NCBI GenBank assembly: GCA_039819225.1
Contig: JBCBSN010000025.1
Span: forward strand, 1-28,127
From: Ulvibacterium sp039819225
GTDB lineage: Bacteria; Bacteroidota; Bacteroidia; Flavobacteriales; Flavobacteriaceae
Reading direction: 5' to 3'
DNA: 28,127 nt
The notes beneath the pieces were generated by a model. The model searched no databases, was not told the DNA's origin, and saw only the letters and a list, made by a program, of their open reading frames with translations. Position 1 is the stretch's first letter. Each line of letters starts with the position of its first letter. Below, one piece after another: positions 1 through 8,372 of this stretch. The translations under genes were made by a program, and so were the position numbers.

Positions 1-261
1 GGCCAAAGTGCGGCACAGGTCACGGTAATGCTCTCCAGCGAATTTGCCAAACTGGTGCTGGTGGCCATTTTGATCGCCCTGCCCATAGCCTATATATTGG
101 CACAAAACTGGCTATCGGGATTTGCCTATCGTATTCCCTTACAGTTTGGGTATTTCCTGGGTGCTGGGTTGTTGGCTTTGGGCATCGCCATGCTTACAGT
201 GGGCAGTCAGGCCATAGGAGCGGCAAATCGGAATCCTGTGGAAGGGCTACGAGACGAATAA
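1..261 (+). CDS. FtsX/MacB-like ABC permease, C-terminal fragment (5' end outside window)
   Basis: The reading frame is open from base 1, so only the last 86 residues are present. They begin in the GQSAAQVTVML segment that follows the last cytoplasmic loop of FtsX-type permeases, then give two membrane segments and the family ending NRNPVEGLRDE. The fragment is nearly identical to the C-termini of the two following permeases; the first 77 bases are identical to 5308-5384. It is therefore another tandem paralogue and not a separate small gene, although an internal ATG at 28 gives a 77-residue frame. The function would be as for the full-length copies: one half of an inner-membrane ABC complex driven by a MacB/LolD-type ATPase, probably the one at 8373. 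Confidence 0.9.
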   Translation, partial: GQSAAQVTVMLSSEFAKLVLVAILIALPIAYILAQNWLSGFAYRIPLQFGYFLGAGLLALGIAMLTVGSQAIGAANRNPVEGLRDE

Positions 262-315
262 CGGAAAGACCCGCAAGGGTTTTTCTCCGTCGAAGGCGCA
301 GAACCTTGAGGGGAG

Positions 316-410
316 TAGACCTGCAAGGTGTTGCCGACCGCTGGCTGAGCGGCCTGCCCTGAGCGCAGCCGAAGGGAGCCGAAGCCAAGGAGGCCTCCTT
401 GTAGGTCTAG
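316..410. repeat. Palindromic intergenic repeat, module A, copy 1
   Basis: Imperfect inverted ends (AGACCTGCAAGG at the left, CCTTGTAGGTCT at the right) enclose a GC-rich core at 343-386 built from GCTGAGCGG, CTGAGCGCAGCCGAAG and GCCGAAGCC pieces. The 44-bp core recurs exactly at 2944-2987. A shorter form lacking 24 bp lies at 8211-8230. The DNA can fold into a long stem-loop in the transcript between permease genes. Motifs of this GCTGAGC/GTCGAAGC type are widespread intergenic elements in Bacteroidota genomes (recalled, not searched). Confidence 0.75.
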
Positions 411-427
411 AACAAAATGTTGAAACG

Positions 428-477
428 AAACCTACAAGGCCTGTGCCAAGCATTGGCATCCGAGACCTTGCAGGTTT
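428..477. repeat. Palindromic intergenic repeat, module B, copy 1
   Basis: Arms at 428-439 and 466-477 pair over 12 bp with one mismatch. A second palindrome, GCCAAGCATTGGC, is nested at 445-457. The same nested palindrome occurs inverted at 5598-5610 and with one change at 8291-8303, so each of these spacers carries a copy. The rest of the 262-522 spacer holds module A and the conserved leader before the next permease. Confidence 0.7.
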
Positions 478-511
478 TCAAGAAATGAGCCTTTTGGGCT
501 ATCACCATAAA

Positions 512-529
512 ATGAAAATGTCATGTTAA
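512..529 (+). other. Possible five-codon leader minicistron overlapping the permease start
   Basis: ATG AAA ATG TCA TGT TAA encodes MKMSC and stops inside the start region of the permease at 523, in another frame. The paralogue at 3160 has the same arrangement (3149-3166, MKAQC), with the mini-ATG 11 bases before the permease ATG in both. The surrounding leader (CATAAAATGAAA and about 20 bases before it) is also conserved. Translation coupling is possible. It may equally be a conserved A-rich initiation region that happens to contain ATG. Confidence 0.3.
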
Positions 530-2889
530 GGCACAACTTAAAACTCTTTTTTAGAAACATTAAAAGAAACAAAAGCACTTCTTTGATCAATATCATTGGG
601 CTTTCCACAAGCTTGGCCTGCGTATTGTTGATTTACCTATGGGTATATGATGAATTGAAAGTCGACAAATTTCATGAAAATGATGACCGCCTTTATCAGG
701 TTTTAACCAATCATCATACCGATAAGGGGATTGCTACATGGCAGGAAGCCCCAATCCCTCTGGCATCGGCCCTTGTTCAAGAAATTCCGGAAGTAGAAGA
801 TGCCATGAATGCGTCCTGGGTGGAAGATATTTTTACACTTTCCCATCAAAACGATCATAGTAACGCTACGGGAAGATTTGCCGACAAAAACTATTTTAAA
901 ATGTTTTCCTATGAGTTGTTACATGGCGACAGTGCTCAGGTTTTGGCAGATAAGAACGCCATTGTCATTTCGGAATCCATGGCCCTTCGGTTGTTTGATA
1001 CTACTAAAAACATTCTTGGAAAAACCCTGAAATGGCAATATGAAGACCATAAAATGCAAGCTTACATTTCTGGTGTTTTTAAGGATATTCCATCGTATTC
1101 CTCAGATCGATTTGATTTTGTTCTCCCTTTTGGGATATACGAGGATATGCTGCGCGATGAAATACATTGGGGAAATCATCACGCCAAGGTATTTCTTTTA
1201 TTGAGAGCGGGTACGGATATTACCAAGTTTAATGAAAAAATCGGGAATTTTATTAAAACTAAATGGGAATACTCCATTACGACCTTAATGGTTCAACAGT
1301 ACTCCTCAAAATATCTTTATGGGAGATATGAAAATGGTAAAATAACAGGAGGTAGGATAGACTATGTTCGCTTATTCTCCATTATTGCCTTTTTCATTTT
1401 GATAATTGGCTGTATTAACTTCATGAACTTATCTACGGCAAGGGCTTTTAGGCGAACCAAGGAAGTAGGGGTCAGAAAAGTCATTGGTGCTCGGCGAATG
1501 ACCCTTATCTCTCAGTTTTTTGGAGAGTGCATATTGCTAACCTTTTTCTCATTGCTGTTTGCCCTCTTTCTTGTTGTGTTGCTCCTTCCGCAGTTTAACG
1601 AAATTTCCGGAAAACAGATTGCACTCGTTTTTGATGTGGACCACCTAAAATGGTTAATTGCGGTTCTATTGTTAACGGTATTGGTTGCAGGGAGCTATCC
1701 GGCATTTTACCTTTCCGGGTTTGATCCGGGAAATGTGTTAAAAGGAAGGGTGAACCGATCTTCGATTGAAACCTCGTTGCGGAAAGGCATGGTGGTATTT
1801 CAGTTTACGTTATCCATTATGCTTATCGTAGCTGTGCTTGTGGTATATCAACAGATACAACTTACCCAGAACAAAAACTTGGGATATGACCGCAAGGATA
1901 TTATCTATTTTACAATTAAGGGAGAATTATCAGATCATTTGGAAGCCTTTCTTGCGGAAGCAAAAAAGATTCCAGGAGTAAAATATGCTTCGGGAATGTG
2001 GGGCAACATCGTGGATGATACAGGTGTTTCGCAAGGCCCCTTTAATTGGGAGGGCAAGGATCCCAATGCATTGATTCCATTTTCCAACTTGGGAATTGGC
2101 TATGATATTATCGAGTTGTTCGGTATTGAAATGAAACAAGGACGAACATTTTCCAAGAATTTTGGGAATGACAAGGAAAAAATAATTTTCAATGAAGCAG
2201 CGATTGAAATAATGGGACTGGAGGACCCAATAGGTAAAACGGTAAGTATTTGGGGCACTGATATGGAGATTATCGGGGTAACGGAAAATTTTCATTTTAG
2301 ATCGCTCCATGAGAATGTTAAACCGCTTTTTTTTAGACTCCTGCCAAATGATGCGGATAAGATCATTATAAAAGTAAAACCTGAAATGATGGCCGAAACC
2401 ATTGATAAACTTGAGGATTTTTACAAAACATTTAATCCTGGCCTTTCCTTTGATTTTAAATTTCTGGATACGGATTATCAGGCCTTGTATAGTGCAGAAC
2501 AAAGGGTTGCTGCCCTTTCCCAATATTTTGCTGGTCTTGCCATCCTCATTTCCTGTTTGGGACTTTTTGGCCTGGCCATGTTCACCGCGGAACGGAGGCG
2601 TAAGGAGATCAGTATACGAAAGGTATTGGGCCAAAATGCGGCGCAGGTCACGGTAATGCTCTCCGGCGAATTTGCCAAACTGGTGCTGGTGGCTATTTTG
2701 ATTGCCCTGCCCATGGCCTATATATTGGCACAAAACTGGCTATCGGGATTTGCCTATCGCATTACGTTGCAGTTGTGGTATTTTCTGGGTGCCGGACTGT
2801 TGGCCCTGTGCATTGCTATGCTAACGGTGGGCAGTCAGGCCATAGGAGCGGCAAATCGGAATCCCGTGGAGGGGTTAAGAGAGGAGTAG
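523..2889 (+). CDS. FtsX/MacB-like ABC transporter permease, 788 aa
   Basis: Full-length double-module permease. A first membrane helix (about residues 19-41) is followed by a MacB-type periplasmic core domain to about 280. A three-helix FtsX module (about 285-400) contains the cytoplasmic coupling segment EVGVRKVIGARR. A second helix (about 425-445) starts a second periplasmic domain to about 660, and a final FtsX module contains RRKEISIRKVLGQ. It has no ATPase domain and depends on a separate ATP-binding protein, probably the one encoded at 8373. Proteins of this group work by mechanotransmission to move or release envelope substrates, and their substrates in Flavobacteriia are mostly unknown. 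The first ~40 coding bases after residue 15 and the last ~390 bases are much closer in DNA to the next paralogue than the middle is. Start chosen by alignment with the MLKQNLKLFFRNIKRNKS start of the paralogue. Confidence 0.92.
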   Translation: MLRHNLKLFFRNIKRNKSTSLINIIGLSTSLACVLLIYLWVYDELKVDKFHENDDRLYQVLTNHHTDKGIATWQEAPIPLASALVQEIPEVEDAMNASWVEDIFTLSHQNDHSNATGRFADKNYFKMFSYELLHGDSAQVLADKNAIVISESMALRLFDTTKNILGKTLKWQYEDHKMQAYISGVFKDIPSYSSDRFDFVLPFGIYEDMLRDEIHWGNHHAKVFLLLRAGTDITKFNEKIGNFIKTKWEYSITTLMVQQYSSKYLYGRYENGKITGGRIDYVRLFSIIAFFILIIGCINFMNLSTARAFRRTKEVGVRKVIGARRMTLISQFFGECILLTFFSLLFALFLVVLLLPQFNEISGKQIALVFDVDHLKWLIAVLLLTVLVAGSYPAFYLSGFDPGNVLKGRVNRSSIETSLRKGMVVFQFTLSIMLIVAVLVVYQQIQLTQNKNLGYDRKDIIYFTIKGELSDHLEAFLAEAKKIPGVKYASGMWGNIVDDTGVSQGPFNWEGKDPNALIPFSNLGIGYDIIELFGIEMKQGRTFSKNFGNDKEKIIFNEAAIEIMGLEDPIGKTVSIWGTDMEIIGVTENFHFRSLHENVKPLFFRLLPNDADKIIIKVKPEMMAETIDKLEDFYKTFNPGLSFDFKFLDTDYQALYSAEQRVAALSQYFAGLAILISCLGLFGLAMFTAERRRKEISIRKVLGQNAAQVTVMLSGEFAKLVLVAILIALPMAYILAQNWLSGFAYRITLQLWYFLGAGLLALCIAMLTVGSQAIGAANRNPVEGLREE

Positions 2890-2914
2890 GCCCCAAGCCC
2901 CCTCTAAAACTCCC

Positions 2915-2990
2915 CCACATGGGGGAGAACTTACTTGAACGGTGGCTGAGCGGCCTGCCCTGAGCGCAGCCGAAGGGAGCCGAAGCCACC
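2915..2990. repeat. Spacer repeats: C/G hairpin and module A core, copy 2
   Basis: A small hairpin of TCCCCC and GGGGGA lies near 2920-2935. It is followed by the 44-bp module A core at 2944-2987, identical to 343-386 and here flanked by perfect arms GGTGGCT and AGCCACC (2941-2947, 2984-2990). The arms make this copy a cleaner palindrome than copy 1. Confidence 0.7.
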
Positions 2991-3003
2991 ACTTTGAGGA
3001 AAA

Positions 3004-3067
3004 GACCTGCAAGGTTTTCCGCCGGTTGCTGAGCGAAGCCGAAGCATAGGCGGAACCTTTTAGGTTT
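3004..3067. repeat. Palindromic intergenic repeat related to module A
   Basis: The left arm (ACCTGCAAGG TTTTCCGCC) and right arm (GGCGGAACC TTTTAGGT) are imperfect inverted copies. They enclose a shortened core, GCTGAGCGAAGCCGAAGC. It is a diverged relative of module A at 316-410 and 8185-8252. Confidence 0.6.
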
Positions 3068-3077
3068 AAGAAAAGAG

Positions 3078-3110
3078 AGACCCCAAAGGTCTCCAAGACC
3101 TTTGGGGTCT
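3078..3110. repeat. 33-bp perfect stem-loop
   Basis: AGACCCCAAAGGTCT at 3078-3092 and its exact reverse complement at 3096-3110 are separated by only CCA. Each arm is itself nearly palindromic (AGACC...GGTCT). It lies 50 bp before the next permease start. It could act as an RNA structure or attenuator, or be a mobile palindromic repeat; there is no U-tract directly after it. Confidence 0.7.
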
Positions 3111-3159
3111 AAAACGAAACGGAAAACCTTTTGAGCCATCATCATAAAATGAAAGCACA

Positions 3160-5568
3160 ATGTTAAAACAAAACCTTAAACTGTTTTTCAGGAATATCAA
3201 AAGGAACAAAAGCACTTTTTTGATCAATATCATTGGGCTTTCCACGGGGTTGGCCTGTGCCTTGCTCATTGCACTTTGGGTCTTTGACGAGCTCAGTGTG
3301 GACAAGTTCCATGAGAACGATGCCAAACTGTACCAGGTCATGCAGAACTTTCAGTTCGAAGGCAATATGGAGACCGAAGGCGAAACCCCCGTTCCCTTAG
3401 GGGAGGCCTTATTGGAGGAAATGCCCGAAGTGGAACATGCGGTCGCCATCAACGACTTTTTTAGCTGGCACAGTAGGGAAGGCATCCTTTCGAACGGGGA
3501 CAAGCATATAAAAGCGGGCGGGTGGCATGCAGGAGCCGATTTTTTCAACGTTTTTTCCCATAAGCTCCTCCAAGGGGACAAGGACGGGGCATTGGCCAAC
3601 AAGAACAATATCGTTCTATCAGAAAGTTTGGCAAAAAGAATTTTTGGAACCCAGGAAAATGTCATCGGCAGAACCTTGGAATGGAAACACCCTTCCTTTG
3701 AGGGTACATACGAAGTCTCCGGGGTTTTTGAAGATCTCCCCGTTAACGCTACGGCCCAATTCGATTTTCTAATCAGTATGGCTGTCCTTTTGGAAAACGA
3801 CCCTTGGGCAAAAAAATGGGGCGGTGGTTATGCCCAGACCTTTTTGGTTCTCAAAGAAGGCACGGATATCGAGCGATTCAACGAGAAAATCAAAGGTTTC
3901 AAGGGTACCAAGGTCGATTGGGACGACCATAGTACAATGTTCGTTCAACAATATTCCAAAAAATACCTCTACGGAAACTATGAAAACGGCAGGCCTGTAG
4001 GGGGCAGAATAACCTATGTACGGTTGTTTTCCATCATCGCCCTATGCATATTGTTGATCGCCTGTATTAATTTTATCAACCTGTCCACGGCATTGGCATC
4101 CCGGAAAATGAAGGAGATAGGGGTAAAAAAGGTCGTAGGGGCCAAGAAGGGCGCATTGGTGACCCAATTTCTGGGGGAATCTATACTCATGTCCTTTCTC
4201 TCCCTGGCAGTTGCCATTGTATTGGTCATTTTATTTCTTCCCCGGTTCAATGAAATTGCGGGGAAACAACTTCATTTTAATTTGGAGCTCCCTAGCATAT
4301 TGTTCGTTATCGGTATTGTATTGCTTACCGGGCTGGTCTCGGGCATCTATCCCGCATTTTACCTTTCAGGCTTCAAACCTACAGCGGTCTTGAAAGGAAA
4401 ATTCAATACTTCTACACAAGAGGTAAGCGCACGGAAAGGGCTGGTCATATTCCAGTTTGCCTTATCCATCATTTTTATCGTAGGCTTGTTGGTGGTTCAA
4501 AGGCAGATTGATTTTGCCCAGACCAAGAATATGGGCTATAACCGCGATAATATCATCAGTTTCCAATGGAAGGGCAAGTTGTATGATAGATGGAACGGGC
4601 TATTGGATGGCAAATCCAATGAGAGCTTTTACGCTTTTTTGTCAGGGTTAAAGGAGGTGCCAGGAGTGGTTAACGTAACGAGCATGTCCGGGAACATCTT
4701 GAACGAAATTTATGGGCAAAGTGATATTTCTTGGAGCGGACAGGATTCGGATAGGGATTTTCTCTTTCAGTCCCCCGTTGTAGGTTATGATTTTATCGAG
4801 ACCTTGGGAATTGCATTAAAAGACGGGCGCACTTTTTCAAAGGATTACGGTTACGATTACTCCAATATTATATTGAACGAGGCCGCCGTGAAGAAAATGG
4901 GACTGAAGAATCCCGTAGGCCATACCATTGCTATGAACGGGGGGAGTCAGATTATAGGGGTTGTCGGAAACTTTCATTATGGATCGCTCCACAACCGGGT
5001 AGAACCGCTTATTTTCAGGTTTGACCCTCATGGGAGAAATATCATGGCTAGGATAAAGGCCGGAACGGAAAAGGCCACTTTGGAACGTCTAGGGAAATTT
5101 TATAAGGAGTTCCAGCCCGGATACCCTTTTGAGTTTACCTTTATGGATGATGACTACCAATCCCTTTACGAATCAGAAAATAAGGTTGCTACCCTTTCCC
5201 AATACTTTGCTGGTCTTGCTATCCTTATTTCCTGTTTGGGATTGTTCGGCCTGGCGGCTTTTACGGCCGAAAGACGACGGAAGGAAATCAGTATACGAAA
5301 GGTATTGGGCCAAAGTGCGGCACAGGTCACGGTAATGCTCTCCAGCGAATTTGCCAAACTGGTGCTGGTGGCCATTTTGATCGCATTGCCCATTGCCTAT
5401 TTAATAACCCAAAATTGGTTATCTGGATTTGCCTATCGCATCTCCTTACAATTGTGGTATTTCCTGGGTGCCGGACTGTTGGCCCTGGGCATCGCCATGC
5501 TTACGGTGGGCAGTCAGGCCATAGGAGCGGCAAATCGTAATCCTGTGGAAGGGTTAAGGGAAGAATAA
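3160..5568 (+). CDS. FtsX/MacB-like ABC transporter permease, 802 aa
   Basis: Paralogue of the 788-aa gene upstream with the same layout. A first helix (about 20-42) leads to a periplasmic domain to about 283. FtsX module 1 (about 288-405) contains KEIGVKKVVGAKK, then come a helix near 437-457, a second periplasmic domain, and FtsX module 2 with RRKEISIRKVLGQ. The protein ends NRNPVEGLREE. Like its neighbours it lacks an ATPase domain. Its 3' end shares a 77-base exact block (5308-5384) with the start of the window, which indicates recent duplication or gene conversion among the copies. Start supported by the conserved leader and by alignment with the preceding paralogue. Substrate unknown. 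Confidence 0.92.
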   Translation: MLKQNLKLFFRNIKRNKSTFLINIIGLSTGLACALLIALWVFDELSVDKFHENDAKLYQVMQNFQFEGNMETEGETPVPLGEALLEEMPEVEHAVAINDFFSWHSREGILSNGDKHIKAGGWHAGADFFNVFSHKLLQGDKDGALANKNNIVLSESLAKRIFGTQENVIGRTLEWKHPSFEGTYEVSGVFEDLPVNATAQFDFLISMAVLLENDPWAKKWGGGYAQTFLVLKEGTDIERFNEKIKGFKGTKVDWDDHSTMFVQQYSKKYLYGNYENGRPVGGRITYVRLFSIIALCILLIACINFINLSTALASRKMKEIGVKKVVGAKKGALVTQFLGESILMSFLSLAVAIVLVILFLPRFNEIAGKQLHFNLELPSILFVIGIVLLTGLVSGIYPAFYLSGFKPTAVLKGKFNTSTQEVSARKGLVIFQFALSIIFIVGLLVVQRQIDFAQTKNMGYNRDNIISFQWKGKLYDRWNGLLDGKSNESFYAFLSGLKEVPGVVNVTSMSGNILNEIYGQSDISWSGQDSDRDFLFQSPVVGYDFIETLGIALKDGRTFSKDYGYDYSNIILNEAAVKKMGLKNPVGHTIAMNGGSQIIGVVGNFHYGSLHNRVEPLIFRFDPHGRNIMARIKAGTEKATLERLGKFYKEFQPGYPFEFTFMDDDYQSLYESENKVATLSQYFAGLAILISCLGLFGLAAFTAERRRKEISIRKVLGQSAAQVTVMLSSEFAKLVLVAILIALPIAYLITQNWLSGFAYRISLQLWYFLGAGLLALGIAMLTVGSQAIGAANRNPVEGLREE

Positions 5569-5583
5569 TGAATGAAATTGACC

Positions 5584-5674
5584 CTAAAGGTCTAGATGCC
5601 AATGCTTGGCACAAGCCTTTGGAATCTAAAAACCAATAAAAGAATTTTAGACAGATTCCCGCCTTCGTGGGAAT
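5584..5674. repeat. Spacer repeats: inverted module B and an ATTCCC-N8-GGGAAT palindrome
   Basis: The palindrome GCCAATGCTTGGC at 5598-5610 is the reverse complement of the module B centre at 445-457, so this copy sits in opposite orientation. A second element at 5655-5674 has the form ATTCCC, eight bases, GGGAAT. That is the same form as the neisserial dRS3 consensus, although shared descent is not implied. The two elements fill most of the short spacer before the 810-aa permease. Confidence 0.6.
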
Positions 5675-5692
5675 GAAGTAAAAACAACAAAC

Positions 5693-8125
5693 ATGCTACG
5701 TAACTACCTAAAAATCGCTTGGCGGAGTATTTGGAAAGACAAGGTTAATTCCTCGATAAAAATTGTGGGATTGGTAGGGGCTATAATTAGCATGTTGTTT
5801 GCCGTAATCTATTGGAACGACGAACATAGCTTTGATACCTTTCATCAAAATATCCCCCATTTATACCGGGTTACTACGACCTTGGTAGAGCAAAACGGAA
5901 CAGATCCCATTACGGTGGGCCAAACCGGACAGGTACAAGGGCCGGCCTTCCAGGCGGCTATCCCGGAGATAAGGAATTTTGTCCGCCTATGGGGCGGGGA
6001 TATCCGTAACGATGTAAGCGGGAACGGTAAGAACTTGAACTTGAATATCCTTTTTGCGGACAGACCTTTTTTTGAGGTCTTCTCCTTTCCCTTAATACAT
6101 GGCGATCCGGCTACGGCATTGCAGGAGATCAACAGTGTGGTGATTACGGAATCTACAGCTAGGCGATTCTTTAATACGGTGGATGTGGTCGGGGAAGTCC
6201 TTAGCAGCTCTGCGGACCCCTCTTTCCAAAAGCTTAAAAAGCCCTTGGTCATCTCCGCCGTAGTAAAGGATCCGCCCCGAAATGCTTCCATGCAATTTGA
6301 TTTGGTGCTTCCCTTTGCGTTTGCCCAATTGTCCTTTACCGATACCAACTGGCTAAACACCTATTTGGGTACTTTTGTGCTGCTGAATCCCTTGGCCGAT
6401 GTTGATACGATATCCAGGAAAATGGATGCTGTTTTTGCCGTACATGCCCAGGAGCAATTGGGGAAAAGCACCGCACAGTACGGTTTTGATCCCGAAATAC
6501 ACTATGGTCTACAAGATGTACGTGAAATGCATCTAAATCCCTTGTTCAGGCCGGGAGAATTTAATGGGGAAGGGGGAGTCGTAAATTCCAGTAGTCCGCT
6601 GTACTCTTTGGTATTTATGGGGATAGCATTGCTTATTTTAGTTATTGCATCGATTAATTTTGTCAATATTAGCTTGGCCAGTTCCTTTAAGAGGGCCGGG
6701 GAAATTGGGGTAAGGAAGGTGGTGGGCGGAAAGCAGGGACAGATTGTGTTCCAGTTTCTGGCGGAATCCGGTTTGTTGTGTATCATCGCGTTTGGGATTT
6801 CGGTACTGTTATTGAGCCTACTGATGCCCTTGTTCAATGAATTTACGGGTAGGCATTATGTGTTTTTGGAATTGTGGAATATCCGATTATTGGTTTATCT
6901 GGTCACCGTTTTTGCGGGTATCGTTGCATTAACAGGGGTTTATCCAGCCTTGATTCTTGCAAAACTCCGACCTGTAGAAGTATTGAACCATAGGGTGAAG
7001 ATCAGGAGCAATCGGGTTTTGAGTCAGGGTCTTATCGTTTTTCAGTTTTCCCTGGGCACGGTTTTGTTGGTCGGTGCCCTGGTATTTTATAAGCAATTGG
7101 ACTATATCCGCACCAAGGAACTGGGCTATAATCCTGATCAGATTATCGAGATTTCCATTACCGGAAACCGGGATTATGAGGCAATCGGAAATACCTTTAA
7201 AAGGGAGTTGGGCAAAGAGCCCTCGATAGGCTCCGTATCGTTTCTTTGGAGGTATGCCCATTCTCATGGCTGGGTGAAAACCGAAAATAATCGTATGGAT
7301 GCGCGACTATGGTCGGCCGATGAAAACTATCTGAATGCCTTGGAAATCCCGATTTTATTGGGGCGCAATTTTTCGACCGACTTTCCATCCGATATCTCCG
7401 ATGCGGTTGTCGTAAATGAGACCTTCGTGCGCAAAAGCAATCTGGAAGACCCCATTGGCAAGCAGCTTATACTTGACGAAAATGAGGATTATCGCCAAAC
7501 AAAGACCATCGTGGGGGTGATGAAGGATTATCATTATGGGTCGCTACGGGAGGCTATAGCGCCCTTGGTACTATCCATGGTTCAAAAACCCGGAAAAATA
7601 CTGGTTAAGTTGGAAAAATCGAGACAGCAGGAGGCCTTAGCAGCCATTTCGAAAGTACATACCCAATTAATGCCCGATGCGGTTTTTGACTATCATTTTT
7701 TGAACGAATTGAACGCCAAACAGTACGAACAGGAACAGCGCTGGCAAAAAATAGTAACCAGCGCCACCCTCTTGGCCTTCTTGGTGTGTGCGCTGGGATT
7801 GTTCGGCATGGCCCATTTATCGGCAAATCAACGCATCAAGGAAGTGGGTATCCGGAAAGTCCTTGGGGCTACCGTTTCGCAGATTGCAATGCTATTATCG
7901 GTCAATTTCCTGCGGTTGGTGCTGGTCAGCTTTGTAATCGCCATGCCCGTGGCTTGGTGGGCCATGGACCTGTGGTTGCAGGGGTATGCATATAGAACCC
8001 ATGTGGGCTGGACGTTGTTTGCCCTGGCCGCGGTCATAACGATTGTGATTACGGTTATCGCCATAGGCCTTAAAGCCGTTGGTGCCGCCACAGCCAACCC
8101 GGTGAGGAGTTTAAGGACGGAATAG
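5693..8125 (+). CDS. FtsX/MacB-like ABC transporter permease, 810 aa (diverged paralogue)
   Basis: Same double FtsX/MacB architecture as the two preceding genes: N-terminal helix near 20-42, large periplasmic domain, FtsX module with AGEIGVRKVVGGKQGQ, helix, second periplasmic domain, final FtsX module with KEVGIRKVLGATVSQ, and the ending TANPVRSLRTE. At sequence level it is clearly more diverged than the other two, which resemble each other at both ends. It lies nearest the ATPase gene (247 bp downstream) and probably forms the same or an alternative complex with it. Its spacer and leader differ from those of the other paralogues, and no matching five-codon leader is present. Confidence 0.92.
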   Translation: MLRNYLKIAWRSIWKDKVNSSIKIVGLVGAIISMLFAVIYWNDEHSFDTFHQNIPHLYRVTTTLVEQNGTDPITVGQTGQVQGPAFQAAIPEIRNFVRLWGGDIRNDVSGNGKNLNLNILFADRPFFEVFSFPLIHGDPATALQEINSVVITESTARRFFNTVDVVGEVLSSSADPSFQKLKKPLVISAVVKDPPRNASMQFDLVLPFAFAQLSFTDTNWLNTYLGTFVLLNPLADVDTISRKMDAVFAVHAQEQLGKSTAQYGFDPEIHYGLQDVREMHLNPLFRPGEFNGEGGVVNSSSPLYSLVFMGIALLILVIASINFVNISLASSFKRAGEIGVRKVVGGKQGQIVFQFLAESGLLCIIAFGISVLLLSLLMPLFNEFTGRHYVFLELWNIRLLVYLVTVFAGIVALTGVYPALILAKLRPVEVLNHRVKIRSNRVLSQGLIVFQFSLGTVLLVGALVFYKQLDYIRTKELGYNPDQIIEISITGNRDYEAIGNTFKRELGKEPSIGSVSFLWRYAHSHGWVKTENNRMDARLWSADENYLNALEIPILLGRNFSTDFPSDISDAVVVNETFVRKSNLEDPIGKQLILDENEDYRQTKTIVGVMKDYHYGSLREAIAPLVLSMVQKPGKILVKLEKSRQQEALAAISKVHTQLMPDAVFDYHFLNELNAKQYEQEQRWQKIVTSATLLAFLVCALGLFGMAHLSANQRIKEVGIRKVLGATVSQIAMLLSVNFLRLVLVSFVIAMPVAWWAMDLWLQGYAYRTHVGWTLFALAAVITIVITVIAIGLKAVGAATANPVRSLRTE

Positions 8126-8140
8126 GGAGCCCACCCCCGG

Positions 8141-8167
8141 TCCCTCTCCGCCTTGGGCGGAAGGGGA
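8141..8167 (+). repeat. GC-rich stem-loop after the permease stop
   Basis: CCGCC (8148-8152) pairs with GGCGG (8156-8160) over a three-base loop. The stem extends outward through CCCTCT and AAGGGG with one mismatch. It starts 16 bp after the stop codon. It has no U-tract, so it is more likely a transcript-end or processing hairpin, or another intergenic repeat, than a classical terminator. Confidence 0.45.
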
Positions 8168-8184
8168 GTCTTACTCGGACGTGC

Positions 8185-8325
8185 AGACATGCAAGGTGTT
8201 GCCGACCGCTGGCTGAGCGGAGTCGAAGCCAAGGGGGCCTCCTTGTAGGTCTAAAACAAAGTGTAGATTTAAAAGACCTAACAGGCCTGTGCCAAGCATT
8301 GGTATCCAAAGACCTTAAAGGTCTC
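8185..8325. repeat. Palindromic repeats, module A short form plus module B
   Basis: 8185-8252 matches module A copy 1 nearly base for base, except that a 24-bp piece of the core is missing: GGCTGAGCGG runs directly into AGTCGAAGCC at 8211-8230. Module B follows, with GCCAAGCATTGGT at 8291-8303. A 7-bp-arm palindrome AGACCTTAAAGGTCT is at 8310-8324. The order A then B is the same as at 316-477, so the pair was probably copied as a unit. Confidence 0.7.
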
Positions 8326-8372
8326 GAATCGAATAACATTAACTATAAACAAAAACAAGAAAACAGATAATT

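Noticed and set aside
262..522. Possible CRISPR-like array in the permease spacers
   Set aside because: Copies are few, palindromic, unevenly spaced and variable in length; there are no equal-length spacers and no cas genes.
1930..2733. A 267-codon open frame on the minus strand inside the 788-aa permease
   Set aside because: It is opposite a clear coding gene, has low-complexity composition and no recognisable domain.
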